A DNA stretch of 64,000 bases from Candidatus Epulonipiscium fishelsonii (GCA_001983455.1 LJDB01000062.1:18532-82531), one strand, 5' to 3'; positions 27,731-37,243 are shown, numbered from the stretch's first letter. Numbers and translations: made by a program. Notes: generated by a model from the sequence alone, not told the origin.

Positions 27731-28882
27731 TCACTGTTTTGACTGATCAAATAGCCAGGTCCTCATCTCTTCATCATTATAAGCTGGTGACCAAGAAAAA
27801 TGTGATGATGGATAAAACACTTTATCTTCATCATAAATTGTTAAGCAATATACTCCACCAACTTCTTCAATAGAATTAATAGTGGGGTACAAATATTCAT
27901 CTATATTAACAGATGGATCATTTTTTGCATGGAAAATCCACTTTGGAATGTCTTTAATATGCTTTGCACTTTCAGGGTCAAGTCCACCACAAATAGGTAC
28001 AATAGCTGCAAATGTATTTGGATAAACACTAGCTATAGCATATGTTCCAAAGCCTCCAGATGAAAGTCCTGTCATATAAAATTTGTCTTTGTTCACAGAA
28101 TACTGCTTAGTAACTTCCATTAACATATTATAGGCTGCAATTGAATATTCATCAATCTCAAAAGCATCTTCTGCAAGACCTTCTCTATAGGCTTGCAGCG
28201 AAGTCCAATTTACAATTGGATCAGTTGAATTTAAATGAGGAGCAATTACAATACATTCATTTACACCTTCTTCTGAGTCTTTAGCCCAAACTGTTGCCAT
28301 TTTATATCTTTTTAAAATCATATCAGTACTTTGTGTTCTTTGACCAGAACCGTGCAATGCAAATACTACTGGGTATTGTTTAGTCTTATCATAATTTGTT
28401 GGAACATATATTAAATACGGAAGTTCCAAGCCAGTCTCATTATCTGTATATGTTTTAGTTTCAAACAAATCATATATATCTGTCAAATCTTCTCTTACTA
28501 TATTTAACGTATATATTTTTTCTATATCACTTTTTAACTTAATCTCAACTTCTTTAGAATAATTGGCATAGTCATCATATTCTTGTGAAAGTTCTACTAA
28601 ACATTTAGCCTCATCATACTTTATTCCGTCAATAAAAACATCAGTTCCTTCTATTTTTTCTATACTAACATTTACTCCGTATATGTCGCTATCAACAGTT
28701 ACTGAATATTCATCTTGGTCTGGCAATAGTGTAATGTTTGTAGTCTCATTGATAGATGTAACTGATAGGGATATTAAATCAGCTTCTGCTTCTATATCAG
28801 AATTAGTTACAAATGTTTTACCACATATAAATAAAATTACTATGAGCGTTAAAACAAAAATTAATACAAAAAATTTTTTCAT
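27731..28882 (-). CDS. Secreted esterase with cadherin-like N-terminal domain
   Basis: 383 residues. N-terminal membrane or signal helix (residues 1-22), then a beta-sandwich like the cadherin-like PF12733 domain (ending YTLNIVRED), then an alpha/beta hydrolase. Visible catalytic parts: ALHGSGQ oxyanion loop, nucleophile in GLSSGGFG, a likely Asp in KNDPSV and a His in SSHFSW. Related to feruloyl-esterase and PHB-depolymerase-like secreted enzymes; the substrate is unknown. Start ATG 28882 has GGGGGAAG upstream. Gap of 80 bp with a terminator separates it from gntP, so it probably has its own promoter. Confidence 0.82.
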   Translation of the reverse strand: MKKFFVLIFVLTLIVILFICGKTFVTNSDIEAEADLISLSVTSINETTNITLLPDQDEYSVTVDSDIYGVNVSIEKIEGTDVFIDGIKYDEAKCLVELSQEYDDYANYSKEVEIKLKSDIEKIYTLNIVREDLTDIYDLFETKTYTDNETGLELPYLIYVPTNYDKTKQYPVVFALHGSGQRTQSTDMILKRYKMATVWAKDSEEGVNECIVIAPHLNSTDPIVNWTSLQAYREGLAEDAFEIDEYSIAAYNMLMEVTKQYSVNKDKFYMTGLSSGGFGTYAIASVYPNTFAAIVPICGGLDPESAKHIKDIPKWIFHAKNDPSVNIDEYLYPTINSIEEVGGVYCLTIYDEDKVFYPSSHFSWSPAYNDEEMRTWLFDQSKQ

Positions 28883-28931
28883 ATAATCTTCCCCCAATTC
28901 CTAGATTATTCTTTTATTTAAATTATTTATG

Positions 28932-28957
28932 AAAAAAAGGAAGCAAAATATGCTCCC
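28932..28957 (-). terminator. Terminator of the four-carbon acid operon
   Basis: GGAAGCA (28939-28945) and TGCTCCC (28951-28957) pair with one G-T, followed on the minus strand by seven T's. It lies just after the GntP stop. Confidence 0.8.
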
Positions 28958-28963
28958 TCATTT

Positions 28964-30367
28964 TTAAAGAATTGCACTAAGGATAAATACTTCAACTACA
29001 CCAATAGCCCATGCAATAGTCGAAGTTATTGACCAAATTGTAAGTTGTTCTTTTACGTCATTTACCCCTAGAGTACGGTTTACTACCCAGAAGTAACTGT
29101 CGTTAAAGTATCCAAAGAATATTGACCCAACACAACATGCTACAGCTCCTACTAGTGGATTTACGCCAGCAGCAATAACAATTGGTGCTGATATACTTGC
29201 AGCCGTAGTCATGGCAACAGTTCCTGAACCTTGAATAAATCTCATTGCAGTTGAGATAATTAGTGGTAAGATTACTATAGGAATAGCAGCGTTAGTCAAA
29301 GCTTCTGCCATAAATACTCCCATTCCAGAGTCTTTAATAATTTGACCAAGAGCACCACCGCCCCCAGTAACTAACATTATTATACCTGCAGACATCATTC
29401 CTTTTTCAACTTCTGAAATTACTGTTTTCTTATCAAGATTTTTTGCTAATGTAAGAATAGCAACCATAAGTCCCAAGCCAACAGCTACAATTGGTTGACC
29501 AATAAAAATAAGAATTTCCATTACTCCATTTGTTAATCCAAAAGCTGTTGCTACAGTATTAATTAAAATTAACACGATAGGTAAAACTAAAGGCATAAAT
29601 GCATCTCTTGCACTAGGAATATTATCCATATCCATATCAAAAACAGCATCGTAATTTGGTTCACAATATTCTGCCTCTACAATTTCTCCATCCTCATTTG
29701 GTATTCTATAAAATTTCTTTGATAAAAATAATCTTGAATAAGCTATGCACCCTATTGTCATAGGAATTGCCAATACGATTGACAACAATATGAATTGACC
29801 GACATCAACACCAAATATTCCAACAACTCCCAAAGGCCCTGGTGTAGGAGGCACGATTGAGTGTGTAATTACTAGTCCAGCTGCCAAAGCAACTCCTAGT
29901 CCGATTACAGATTTTTTTGTTGCTTTTGATATTGCTTTTGCAATTGGGGCTAAAACCACAAATCCTGAATCACAAAATATAGGAATTGATACTAAAAAAC
30001 CTGTGAAAGCTAGTGCTTCTTCTTCACGTTTTTTTCCAAACAGTTTTATGAACGTAAACGCCATTCGCTTAGCTGCACCGCTTACTTCAAATATTTGACC
30101 CATCATAACACCAAAACCAATAATGATCCCGATGCTTCCAAGTGTGCCACCAAAACCTGTTGTTATTGAATTTAAAATCCCAAATTTAGTTCCATTTTCT
30201 AAAGTAATTGTATTTAGTGGCATTCCGCCAATTACACCAACCAATATTGTACATAAAATTAAAGCTAAGAAAGCATGAATTTTAGTTTTCAATACCAGGT
30301 ATACTAGAACTACAATCCCTATGCCTAGGCCTAAAAGCATTTGATTTCCATTAAGTCCATTTACCAT
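28964..30367 (-). CDS. GntP-family sugar-acid permease
   Basis: 467 residues with about twelve membrane helices. GntP-type proton symporter (STAMRFIQGSGTVAMTTAASI and ADFG-like loops; IPIFCDSGFVVLAP). Its operon context with DUF1537 kinases and PdxA2 points to uptake of a four-carbon acid sugar such as D-threonate or D-erythronate and not gluconate. AAGGGGG precedes ATG 30367. A 17-bp palindrome lies in the gap before it. Confidence 0.85.
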   Translation of the reverse strand: MVNGLNGNQMLLGLGIGIVVLVYLVLKTKIHAFLALILCTILVGVIGGMPLNTITLENGTKFGILNSITTGFGGTLGSIGIIIGFGVMMGQIFEVSGAAKRMAFTFIKLFGKKREEEALAFTGFLVSIPIFCDSGFVVLAPIAKAISKATKKSVIGLGVALAAGLVITHSIVPPTPGPLGVVGIFGVDVGQFILLSIVLAIPMTIGCIAYSRLFLSKKFYRIPNEDGEIVEAEYCEPNYDAVFDMDMDNIPSARDAFMPLVLPIVLILINTVATAFGLTNGVMEILIFIGQPIVAVGLGLMVAILTLAKNLDKKTVISEVEKGMMSAGIIMLVTGGGGALGQIIKDSGMGVFMAEALTNAAIPIVILPLIISTAMRFIQGSGTVAMTTAASISAPIVIAAGVNPLVGAVACCVGSIFFGYFNDSYFWVVNRTLGVNDVKEQLTIWSITSTIAWAIGVVEVFILSAIL

Positions 30368-30399
30368 ATTTAATTTTCCCCCTTGTGTTACTAATAGCA

Positions 30400-30416
30400 G
30401 GCGAACAATGTTCGCC
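30400..30416. promoter_or_regulatory. Palindrome in the pdxA2-gntP gap
   Basis: GGCGAACAATGTTCGCC is a perfect 17-bp palindrome around a central base. The core CGAACAATGTTCG recurs, as its reverse complement, at 34167-34179 in the same operon. It may be an operator or an RNA hairpin. The spacing of three bases between CGAAC and GTTCG differs from the four in the Firmicute LexA box. Confidence 0.45.
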
Positions 30417-30440
30417 CATGCAATTAATGATATTTAAATA

Positions 30441-31442
30441 CTACTTGTGTTTAAAATTTGGAGCATATTTAACTCCTAGTTGTATAGCCTCAATTAAACT
30501 AACTGGGCTTGCAATGTTCTTTCCTGCAATATCTAGTGCTGTACCATGATCAACTGATGTTCTTAAAATAGGCATTCCGCATGTTATCGAAATAGTTCTA
30601 TGAAAGTCTAGTGTTTTGGTAGCTATATGCCCTTGGTCATGATAAAGTGATAATACACTATTAAATCGACCTTCTAAAGCTTGATGGAAAACAGAATCTG
30701 CACCAATTGGTCCAGCTACCTTGTATCCATTTTGATTTAGCCATTCAATAGCAGGCATAATTTCCTCTACTTCTTCATCCCCAAACAGTCCATGTTCACC
30801 ACAATGTGGATTAAGTCCAGCAATAGCCATTGTTCCATCTTCAACCCCAAGTTGTTTTATTGCGTCCATGCAACGAACAACATAGTCAATTATTCTATCT
30901 TTTTTTACCATATCGCAGGATTTACGAAGAGATACATGACGTGAAAGGAAAAACACACGCATATTTTGTACTTCAAATAAAGTTAAAGGATCTTTAGTAT
31001 CTGTTAAATGTGCAAACATTTCTGTATGACCAATAAAATTAACCCCACCAGCTTTTAGGGATTCTTTATTAATTGGAGTAGTTACAACAACATCAACATC
31101 TCCTGCGTTTGCAAGCTCAATGCTTTTCTCTATATATTCGTATGCTGCTTTGCCACACATTCCACTGACTTCGCCAATCTTTAGCTCATTCATATCAACA
31201 TTTTTTAGATCTATAACATTTAATGTTTGTTCGTCATACTTTCCTTCTTTAACATTTTCAATACAATTTATTGTAAGTGGTGCATTTGTTATCTTTAGAG
31301 CATTTTCTAGTACATTTTTGTCTCCAATTATAACACAATTTGCTAAACCCTTAATTTCACTACTTGATAATGCTTTAACTATAATTTCTGGTCCTATACC
31401 TGCTGGGTCACCCATTGGTATTCCGACATAAACTTTATCCAT
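30441..31442 (-). CDS. pdxA2: PdxA2: four-carbon acid-sugar 4-phosphate dehydrogenase
   Basis: 333 residues of the PdxA family ([14 protein letters not shown], then HVSLRKSCD, and [13 protein letters not shown]). Metal-binding His residues are visible in HTEMFAHL and [10 protein letters not shown]. Next to DUF1537 kinases this branch is known to oxidise and decarboxylate D-threonate or D-erythronate 4-phosphate to DHAP. No other pyridoxine genes are present, which argues against a vitamin B6 role. GAGGAG precedes ATG 31442. Confidence 0.85.
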   Translation of the reverse strand: MDKVYVGIPMGDPAGIGPEIIVKALSSSEIKGLANCVIIGDKNVLENALKITNAPLTINCIENVKEGKYDEQTLNVIDLKNVDMNELKIGEVSGMCGKAAYEYIEKSIELANAGDVDVVVTTPINKESLKAGGVNFIGHTEMFAHLTDTKDPLTLFEVQNMRVFFLSRHVSLRKSCDMVKKDRIIDYVVRCMDAIKQLGVEDGTMAIAGLNPHCGEHGLFGDEEVEEIMPAIEWLNQNGYKVAGPIGADSVFHQALEGRFNSVLSLYHDQGHIATKTLDFHRTISITCGMPILRTSVDHGTALDIAGKNIASPVSLIEAIQLGVKYAPNFKHK

Positions 31443-31469
31443 TTCTTACTCCTCATTTATAGTAATATC

Positions 31470-32726
31470 CTACATTAAATATTTTATAGCGTTTACTAGA
31501 GTGAATTTGTCACCCACCATTCCGCCTTTAGTAATAATTCTTATTCCATCAAAGTTACCACCTCTAGCTATTCCATAGGCTGTTAATGGTGCAACTTGAT
31601 CTATAAGTTCAATACCTATAATACCCAAACTCTGAGCAACTTCCACTGTTATGTCGCCTCCACTAGTGTAAACCGACTTGAAAGTAGTGTCCTTCTTTAA
31701 AATCCTGCTTACAATTTGGGCAATACCTTGATTAATATTTTTAAATCCTATTTCCATTTCTTCATTAGAATAATTTTTTAAATCAATCCTACTAATCAGT
31801 CCATCTCCTAAAACACTACAGATCTTATGTTTTTTTCCTTCAGTTAAAATAATATCTACAACACGATTTACTTCAGCCTGAAAAAAAGTTTCACCTTTCC
31901 ATAGTTCATGTGTTTTAATCCAAACATGACATCCTTCTTGAGTTTGAATAAAATGTTCTACCTGTTCTTTTGTAACAGGATTAACACTGCCAATACCTAT
32001 AATAACACGATTTACTTTACAAATTTCATCAAACAATGTAGCCGAGAAAACTCCTGGGTCTACCGCAACAAATTTTGAAGACAACTGAGATGCTGTTTGT
32101 GCAATAAGTTCAATATGTTCATTTGTAGAAGCGTCACATAAAATTATTCTAGTATTATCTTTTATTAAAATCTCTAGTTTATCTTTTAATTTACTTCCGT
32201 CTTGTTCAATATAATCTTCCCTATAGATTGATCCAACTTTATATTTTGTTCCTATAAAGAAATTATCTACTCGAGATGTATTGATAGGATTTTTAGGGTC
32301 TTTAGCTACTTCCGTATGTTCCAAGGCAATACCATTAACGAATAGACTGCCTTTTTCTACCGTACGCCCAGCTGATGGGAAGGCTGGGACAACAAGAGCA
32401 ATGTATTCATCACCCAAGCTGTCCAGTGTTGCTTCCACTTCAACTGCCAAATTTCCTCTTAGTGTACTATCAATTCTCTTTGCATAAAATCTAATATCAT
32501 TGTGTTTAAAGTGTGTAACTGTATCATAAACACGTTGATATGCTTCTTTTTCAGAAATACTCCTACTATCAGTGCTATAAATTGCACAATCACATTCTAA
32601 ATCTTCAAGTTGAACTTCCTCTTTTTCACAAAGCAATGTATATACGTTATATCCATTCTTCTTGATTAAAACTCCAGTGGCATTAGCTCCAGTGACATCG
32701 TCTGCAATAACTAGTCCTTTAACCAT
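31470..32726 (-). CDS. Four-carbon acid-sugar kinase (DUF1537), shorter copy
   Basis: 418 residues. N-terminal VIADDVTGANATG with the sugar-binding Asp pair, KRIDSTLRGN and PAFPSAGRTV; the C-terminal nucleotide domain has YTSGGDITVEVAQSLG and ITKGGMVGD. DUF1537 proteins phosphorylate four-carbon acid sugars (D-threonate, D-erythronate, L-threonate). Its start ATG shares a base with the stop of the preceding kinase (TAATG), so the two are coupled. Followed 27 bp later by pdxA2. Substrate not decided by sequence. Confidence 0.85.
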   Translation of the reverse strand: MVKGLVIADDVTGANATGVLIKKNGYNVYTLLCEKEEVQLEDLECDCAIYSTDSRSISEKEAYQRVYDTVTHFKHNDIRFYAKRIDSTLRGNLAVEVEATLDSLGDEYIALVVPAFPSAGRTVEKGSLFVNGIALEHTEVAKDPKNPINTSRVDNFFIGTKYKVGSIYREDYIEQDGSKLKDKLEILIKDNTRIILCDASTNEHIELIAQTASQLSSKFVAVDPGVFSATLFDEICKVNRVIIGIGSVNPVTKEQVEHFIQTQEGCHVWIKTHELWKGETFFQAEVNRVVDIILTEGKKHKICSVLGDGLISRIDLKNYSNEEMEIGFKNINQGIAQIVSRILKKDTTFKSVYTSGGDITVEVAQSLGIIGIELIDQVAPLTAYGIARGGNFDGIRIITKGGMVGDKFTLVNAIKYLM

Positions 32727-34138
32727 TACATTAATACTTCTACAGCTTCTTTAAGAGTTGATACTTCACCAACATTGCCAGGGGAAATAACATATGGAGT
32801 CAGTGGATATTTACTTTCTTCTCCAGTTTGCCACACTGGAATACCAGGTTTAATTTGCCCTAGTACATTTGCTTTTTTTACTTTTAATGCTTTAGTACCA
32901 ATATCACTAGAAGTAATTCCACCTTTTGCAATTACAAAACTTGGAGTTACTTTTAAACGTCCAACCAAAGATTGAACCGCATCTGAAATTTTTACTGAGC
33001 GAACCAAAGCATCTTCTTTCGTATCATTTTCAACGACTAGAAGTTTACGGTTTGTATATACTACAACCGTTTTTCCTTTTGAAATAAGCTCTTCTTCCTC
33101 TTTCAACACACGCTCAATTTCTTTTTCAAACTTATCTTCATCTAATACTAGATCGGAGTTAAATTCAATGAAATGTAATCCTTTAATATCTCGTAGAGCT
33201 TCCAGTTGAGCTGTTGTTTTTTGTGTATGAGAACCAACAACAATAATTCCACCGTTTGAAGTTTCCTTTACTATCATTTGCTCACGTGTTAATAGTGGTT
33301 GGTCGGTAATTCCTCCAATAACTTTTACAATTCCTGCTGCCGTTCTAAACATAAAGTTTTTACCTTTTGCCATTGCACGGTAAATTGCAATACATGCAAC
33401 TTTAATGTCAATATAATCAACTGCATTGATAATAATTTTATTAAAGTTCTCTACTTTCATTAATTGGTCAACGATTTTATCAAAATTAAGATTTCTAAGG
33501 TCTTCCAGTGAAATTGCTGTAACATCACTTGCCTTATATTTTCCTTGAGTTTTCTCTTCAACATAGTCTTTAATATTTGATGCTGTGTAACCAAATGTTT
33601 TATCTTTTGCAAATTCTGTTTCACCTGCTGGCACAAGGTCATCACCATATTTTACATAGTGTACATCATCAATAGTAAAGCGTCCACCCTCTTTAAAGAA
33701 TGGGCAAATTATTTCACCATCTATTTTAGGTCCGCCTTCTTCTTCAGATACTTCTTTTAAAATAGCGGGTTCAGTTGGGTAGTGTCCTCTTAAAGTTGAG
33801 TCACTTCTACTCATCACAAAATACTCTTTGCCTTCTTCTTTTGCCACTTCAGCAATATTTTTAGCCATTTCATAGTGAGCTTTTTGCGTTTGTTCCAAAG
33901 TAAAGCCTCGTGAATTTGTTAAAACATAAAATAATTTATTTTTTTCCTGAAATCCCTTGCGAAGATTTTCTTTGGACCAATCAGTATAAACAGAAACATC
34001 ATGCACAGTTTGCACACCTGTTGGGTCGTCGTCCAAAACAACAATTTTTTTGTTACTTTTTTCTATTTCTTCCTTAAGCAACTTATCTACATATTCCTCA
34101 TCAACTTTTTTGTAGCTATTTAAAATATCTGCATGCAT
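32726..34138 (-). CDS. Four-carbon acid-sugar kinase family (DUF1537), longer copy
   Basis: 470 residues, about 50 longer than its neighbour. N-terminal IVVLDDDPTGVQTVHDV, then SRSDSTLRGHYP and CPFFKEGGRFT; C-terminal domain with VVGSHTQKTT, AKGGITSSD and SPGNVGEVSTL. It belongs to the same DUF1537 superfamily but to a different branch. Either the two kinases serve different stereoisomers or this copy does another step. A GGAGAG ribosome site precedes ATG 34138. Upstream lies the GarR-type dehydrogenase with a 44-bp gap that holds a 13-bp palindrome. Confidence 0.82.
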   Translation of the reverse strand: MHADILNSYKKVDEEYVDKLLKEEIEKSNKKIVVLDDDPTGVQTVHDVSVYTDWSKENLRKGFQEKNKLFYVLTNSRGFTLEQTQKAHYEMAKNIAEVAKEEGKEYFVMSRSDSTLRGHYPTEPAILKEVSEEEGGPKIDGEIICPFFKEGGRFTIDDVHYVKYGDDLVPAGETEFAKDKTFGYTASNIKDYVEEKTQGKYKASDVTAISLEDLRNLNFDKIVDQLMKVENFNKIIINAVDYIDIKVACIAIYRAMAKGKNFMFRTAAGIVKVIGGITDQPLLTREQMIVKETSNGGIIVVGSHTQKTTAQLEALRDIKGLHFIEFNSDLVLDEDKFEKEIERVLKEEEELISKGKTVVVYTNRKLLVVENDTKEDALVRSVKISDAVQSLVGRLKVTPSFVIAKGGITSSDIGTKALKVKKANVLGQIKPGIPVWQTGEESKYPLTPYVISPGNVGEVSTLKEAVEVLM

Positions 34139-34166
34139 TCAAAACACTCTCCTATATTTTATCGTA

Positions 34167-34179
34167 CGAACATTGTTCG
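34167..34179. promoter_or_regulatory. Second CGAAC palindrome
   Basis: CGAACATTGTTCG, the reverse complement of the core at 30402-30414, lies in the 44-bp gap between the dehydrogenase and the longer kinase. See that entry for possible roles. Confidence 0.45.
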
Positions 34180-34182
34180 CTA

Positions 34183-35061
34183 CTACTTTACTTCCACGTT
34201 TGCTAGTCTTTCAAAATAGTTGACAATTGCACAATGGTCGTCATTCATTTGATTATTAATTTTTAGTGTTTGCATAATTTCAAAAAGTTGAGCAGTAAAA
34301 GGCACTGGTGCATCAACTTCATGTGCTGTAGCCAAAACATTTTTTATGTCTTTATGATTAATTGAAATTTTGCCACCTGGTTTAAAGTTACGTTCGACAA
34401 TCATAGGAATTTTAGCATCAAGAACAGCACTGCCTGCAAGCCCACCTCTAATTGCTTGATAAACTTTCTCTGGGTCTGCTCCTGCTTTTGTTGCCATAAC
34501 AAATGCTTCTGAAACTATTGCAATAGTATTGTTAACAATAATTTGGTTTGCAAGTTTTGTTATGTTTCCACTGCCAATTTCACCAACCAATAACGCAGAA
34601 CCACCCATAATATCAAAATAAGGTAGCAATTTATCAAAAATTTCTTGATCTCCACCAGCCATAAAAGAAAGAGTTCCGTCTATAGCTTTTGGCTCTCCAC
34701 CTGATACAGGTGAATCTACAAATCCAACACCTATTTCCTTACATTTTGAATAACATGTTTTGGCATCTCCTGGTGTTACAGAACTTAAATCACAGATAAC
34801 ACTGCCTTTTTTTATATTTGTTGTTACTCCATCTTTACCAAACAATACATCTTGAACAATGGCTCCAGTTGGAAGGATTGTAAATATAACATCACAATTT
34901 TCTCCGATTTCTTTCAGTGACCCAGTCTTTCCGCCACATTCGCAAATTTCTTTTACTGCTTCTTGATTAAGGTCATATCCCATAACTTCAACATTTGCTT
35001 TTAATAAATTTTTAGCCATAGGCTTGCCCATAATTCCCAATCCAATAAATCCAACCATCAT
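34183..35061 (-). CDS. GarR/LtnD-type 3-hydroxyacid dehydrogenase
   Basis: 292 residues of the beta-hydroxyacid dehydrogenase family. Rossmann start GFIGLGIMGKPMAKNL, substrate loop VSGGEPKA (usually DAPVSGG), catalytic Lys in GNITKLANQ, and the C-terminal HKDIKN. In four-carbon acid operons such enzymes act as L-threonate 2- or 3-dehydrogenases; tartronate semialdehyde reductase is the alternative. Start ATG 35061 has GGAGG at a 5-nt distance; the reading from 35160 has no site. First gene of the operon, divergent from the GntR gene. Confidence 0.85.
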   Translation of the reverse strand: MMVGFIGLGIMGKPMAKNLLKANVEVMGYDLNQEAVKEICECGGKTGSLKEIGENCDVIFTILPTGAIVQDVLFGKDGVTTNIKKGSVICDLSSVTPGDAKTCYSKCKEIGVGFVDSPVSGGEPKAIDGTLSFMAGGDQEIFDKLLPYFDIMGGSALLVGEIGSGNITKLANQIIVNNTIAIVSEAFVMATKAGADPEKVYQAIRGGLAGSAVLDAKIPMIVERNFKPGGKISINHKDIKNVLATAHEVDAPVPFTAQLFEIMQTLKINNQMNDDHCAIVNYFERLANVEVK

Positions 35062-35390
35062 AAATTCCTCCATTTTAATATATAATTTTAATATATAATC
35101 TTTAGTGCTAAATTGAAATTTTGTTAAATATATTATACGGTATACTGGTACGTTCGTCAATATGTTTTAATAAATTTATTTTTTAACAAATTTTTTGAAA
35201 GTTTTTTTGTTAAAGTTTTATAGTGCATTATATTTGTTATGTATGTTTTTCAACAAAAAATAGCTATTTTTTGTTGTTATGTTACAGTCTATCTCTTGTA
35301 AATTTATATATTGTATACTAAACTAGTAATATGGATGTATTTAGTTTAATGCTAAATTTATAACGAACATATGGAAAGGAGCTTTATTTA

Positions 35391-36032
35391 TTGAAACCAA
35401 CTACTTCTATTCAATATAAAGCCTATGAATATATTAAAAATCTGATATTAAATGGTAAATTTGATTATGACTGTATATATTCCGAAACTAAAATTGCAAA
35501 AGAAATAGGAGTCTCAAGAACTCCAATAAGAGATGCATTGCATAGATTATCTCAAGAAAAGTATGTTGAAATAATTCCAAGTAAAGGATTTTGCTTGCAT
35601 CAAATTACAAATGAAGACTTAATTCAAACATTTGAAGTTAGGGCTGCATTGGAAACCTATTGTACATTACAGATAACAAAACGATATGACTCTATCGCAG
35701 CGAAAAAATTATTTACAAATTTATCTAATTTATTGGATGTTCAACAAGAAATTTTATCAAAAAGTAACTCTATCGCAGAATTTCTAAATTCAGACAAGAA
35801 ATTTCACATTGAAATTGTCCAATTTCTTAACAATACTTATTTTAATGATTTATTTGAGTCAAACTTATTTCAAATAAATCACATTGCAACTAAATCTTTG
35901 GAATGTGAGGGAAGAATGCAAGCAACATTTATAGAGCACCAAAATATTTTTGATGCAATGGTTGAAGGAAACATATCACAGATACAAAATATTACACTAC
36001 ACCATATAGAAGCACCTAAAGATTTTATATAA
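35391..36032 (+). CDS. GntR-family regulator, FCD subfamily
   Basis: 213 residues. N-terminal winged helix (ETKIAKEIGVSRTPIRDALHRLSQEKYVE), then an all-helical FCD ligand-binding domain with FEVRAALE and further acid and His residues. Start is TTG 35391 with AAGGAG 9 nt upstream. Divergent from the four-carbon acid operon, it is most likely its regulator. In the shared 330-bp region GTATACT appears twice (35140s and 35312s) and may belong to its sites; this is inference. Confidence 0.85.
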   Translation: MKPTTSIQYKAYEYIKNLILNGKFDYDCIYSETKIAKEIGVSRTPIRDALHRLSQEKYVEIIPSKGFCLHQITNEDLIQTFEVRAALETYCTLQITKRYDSIAAKKLFTNLSNLLDVQQEILSKSNSIAEFLNSDKKFHIEIVQFLNNTYFNDLFESNLFQINHIATKSLECEGRMQATFIEHQNIFDAMVEGNISQIQNITLHHIEAPKDFI

Positions 36033-36422
36033 ATACAGTTGCTAACACGTCTTGTGATAGTTAATTGCATTTTTTATATTACTATTAAAGGCGATTTTCT
36101 TATTTTTATTATGAATAATATGCATTGGCGAGGGGCCAAGTGAGATTTTTAGTTTTAGTAATACAAATATTTGACTAGTTTAACTGGTAAATTTAAAAAA
36201 TAACTGTACATCTCTTGCTAGTGTATCTCTCATAATTTCAGATACGTACAAACGCTTAACTTTTTTTGATAATATTCATTAGTGTAATGAATATTTATGC
36301 AAATAACGGATAAAAGAAAAAACTCAAAATGCTTTTTCCGTTATCATAAGTAATAAGTGATAACGAGAAATGATCACAAGTCTTTTCTTCTTATTCGTGA
36401 TAATAATGGAAAGTCAAAGATT
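36033..36422. other. Gene-free stretch with terminator-like repeats
   Basis: I see no reading frame of interest. From about 36300 the sequence holds GTGATAA-type motifs (TTATTCGTGATAA at 36391-36403, ATAAGTGATAA near 36354) mixed with A-rich and T-rich arms such as AAGAAAAAA and TCTTTTCTTC that resemble the hairpins further on. It appears to be the decayed left part of the repeat field. Confidence 0.5.
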
Positions 36423-36543
36423 TTATACGTGATAAAAGAGGTAGGAACAATGTGACTGTTATACATGATAAAAGAGGTAGAAACAACATGACTGTTATAC
36501 ATGATAAAAGAGGTAGGAACAATGTGACTGTTATACGTGATAA
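36423..36543 (+). repeat. 36-bp tandem repeat, three units plus the next 13-mer
   Basis: The unit is TTATNCRTGATAA (13 bp) plus a 23-bp stretch with AGGTAGGAACAAYRTGAC. Units begin at 36423, 36459 and 36495; a fourth 13-mer at 36531-36543 leads into a terminator. Units 1 and 3 differ by one base and unit 2 by a few more. The 23-bp part is conserved, so this is not a CRISPR. A related single copy lies between glpK and glpF. Confidence 0.85.
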
Positions 36544-36576
36544 AAAAGAAAAGGCTACAGGTCTTTTCTTTTTTAT
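36543..36576 (+). terminator. Terminator at the end of the 36-bp repeat
   Basis: AAAAAAGAAAAG and CTTTTCTTTTTT pair around GCTACAGGT, with a T-run in the right arm. It could act in either direction. No gene ends directly before it. Confidence 0.6.
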
Positions 36577-36679
36577 ATGCGGGATATGAATTCTGAAGGG
36601 GAGTTCTATATACTAGCTTAAAATTTCTTTAGGTTTACTAGTCTTACTAATACACGACTTATCGTGAACAATTTACTTA

Positions 36680-36724
36680 CAATTCGTGATAAGAAGAAAA
36701 AGCTAAAGGTCTTTTCTTTTTATT
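36680..36724 (+). terminator. Second repeat-linked terminator-like hairpin
   Basis: AATTCGTGATAA is followed by GAAGAAAAAG, CTAAAGGT and CTTTTCTTTTTATTT. Sequence and layout repeat those at 36531-36576, so the two are probably copies of one another. Confidence 0.5.
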
Positions 36725-36745
36725 TAAAATTTTTTTACATAATTT

Positions 36746-36841
36746 GTTTATAATCTCAAATGTACGATTATTAATAAGATAACACTATGTTTAGGATAAA
36801 TATCAAAGATTTAAATTTCTTGTAGAGCTGAGATTATAAAC
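36746..36841. repeat. 96-bp element with 13-bp perfect inverted ends
   Basis: GTTTATAATCTCA (36746-36758) and TGAGATTATAAAC (36829-36841) are exact inverted repeats. The inside is AT-rich with no frame. It could be a small MITE or the closing helix of a structured RNA. No target duplication is evident. Confidence 0.55.
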
Positions 36842-37243
36842 AGTGTTGAATTAAATTAAGACCGTGGTTTTTGCTTTAGTTTAAAATATAGCTTGCTTTT
36901 TTTCTTCATGATAATGGCTTTTAGGTTTTTTGTTATGGGTTGTTAACCAGGTGCTACTTATTCTTTAACGTCTGCTCTACTACTTATTTTTTCACCTCTT
37001 GGCTACTTACTTTTCGTGACTACTTAGCTATTTGTTTTTTTCACATGGGTTAACTCTTAAAGTATATACCTACGTGTTACAAAATGCAATTGGCAAAATA
37101 CCCTAATATATTTCTTCTCACTAGTGAATTCTATCCAATATAATTGGCACTACTCTAAAATGCATAATTATGCATAAATGTGCAATTTTAACTAGCACAA
37201 GTGATATTTTTCATAAATATCTTAAAAATATTTGATAAACGGC
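36842..37243. other. Gene-free AT-rich stretch
   Basis: About 400 bp without a credible gene, RNA family or strong hairpin that I can recognise. CATGATAA occurs once near 36908, perhaps a stray copy of the repeat 13-mer. Confidence 0.4.

Noticed and set aside
30441..31442. PdxA as a pyridoxine-synthesis enzyme
   Set aside because: It sits between DUF1537 kinases and a GntP permease; no other vitamin B6 genes are present.
30400..34179. CGAAC/GTTCG palindromes as LexA (SOS) boxes
   Set aside because: Firmicute boxes have four bases between the halves; these have three, and the genes are catabolic.
36423..36543. CRISPR-like spacing in the 36-bp array
   Set aside because: Both the 13-mer and the 23-bp part between are conserved; real spacers would differ. 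No cas gene is near.
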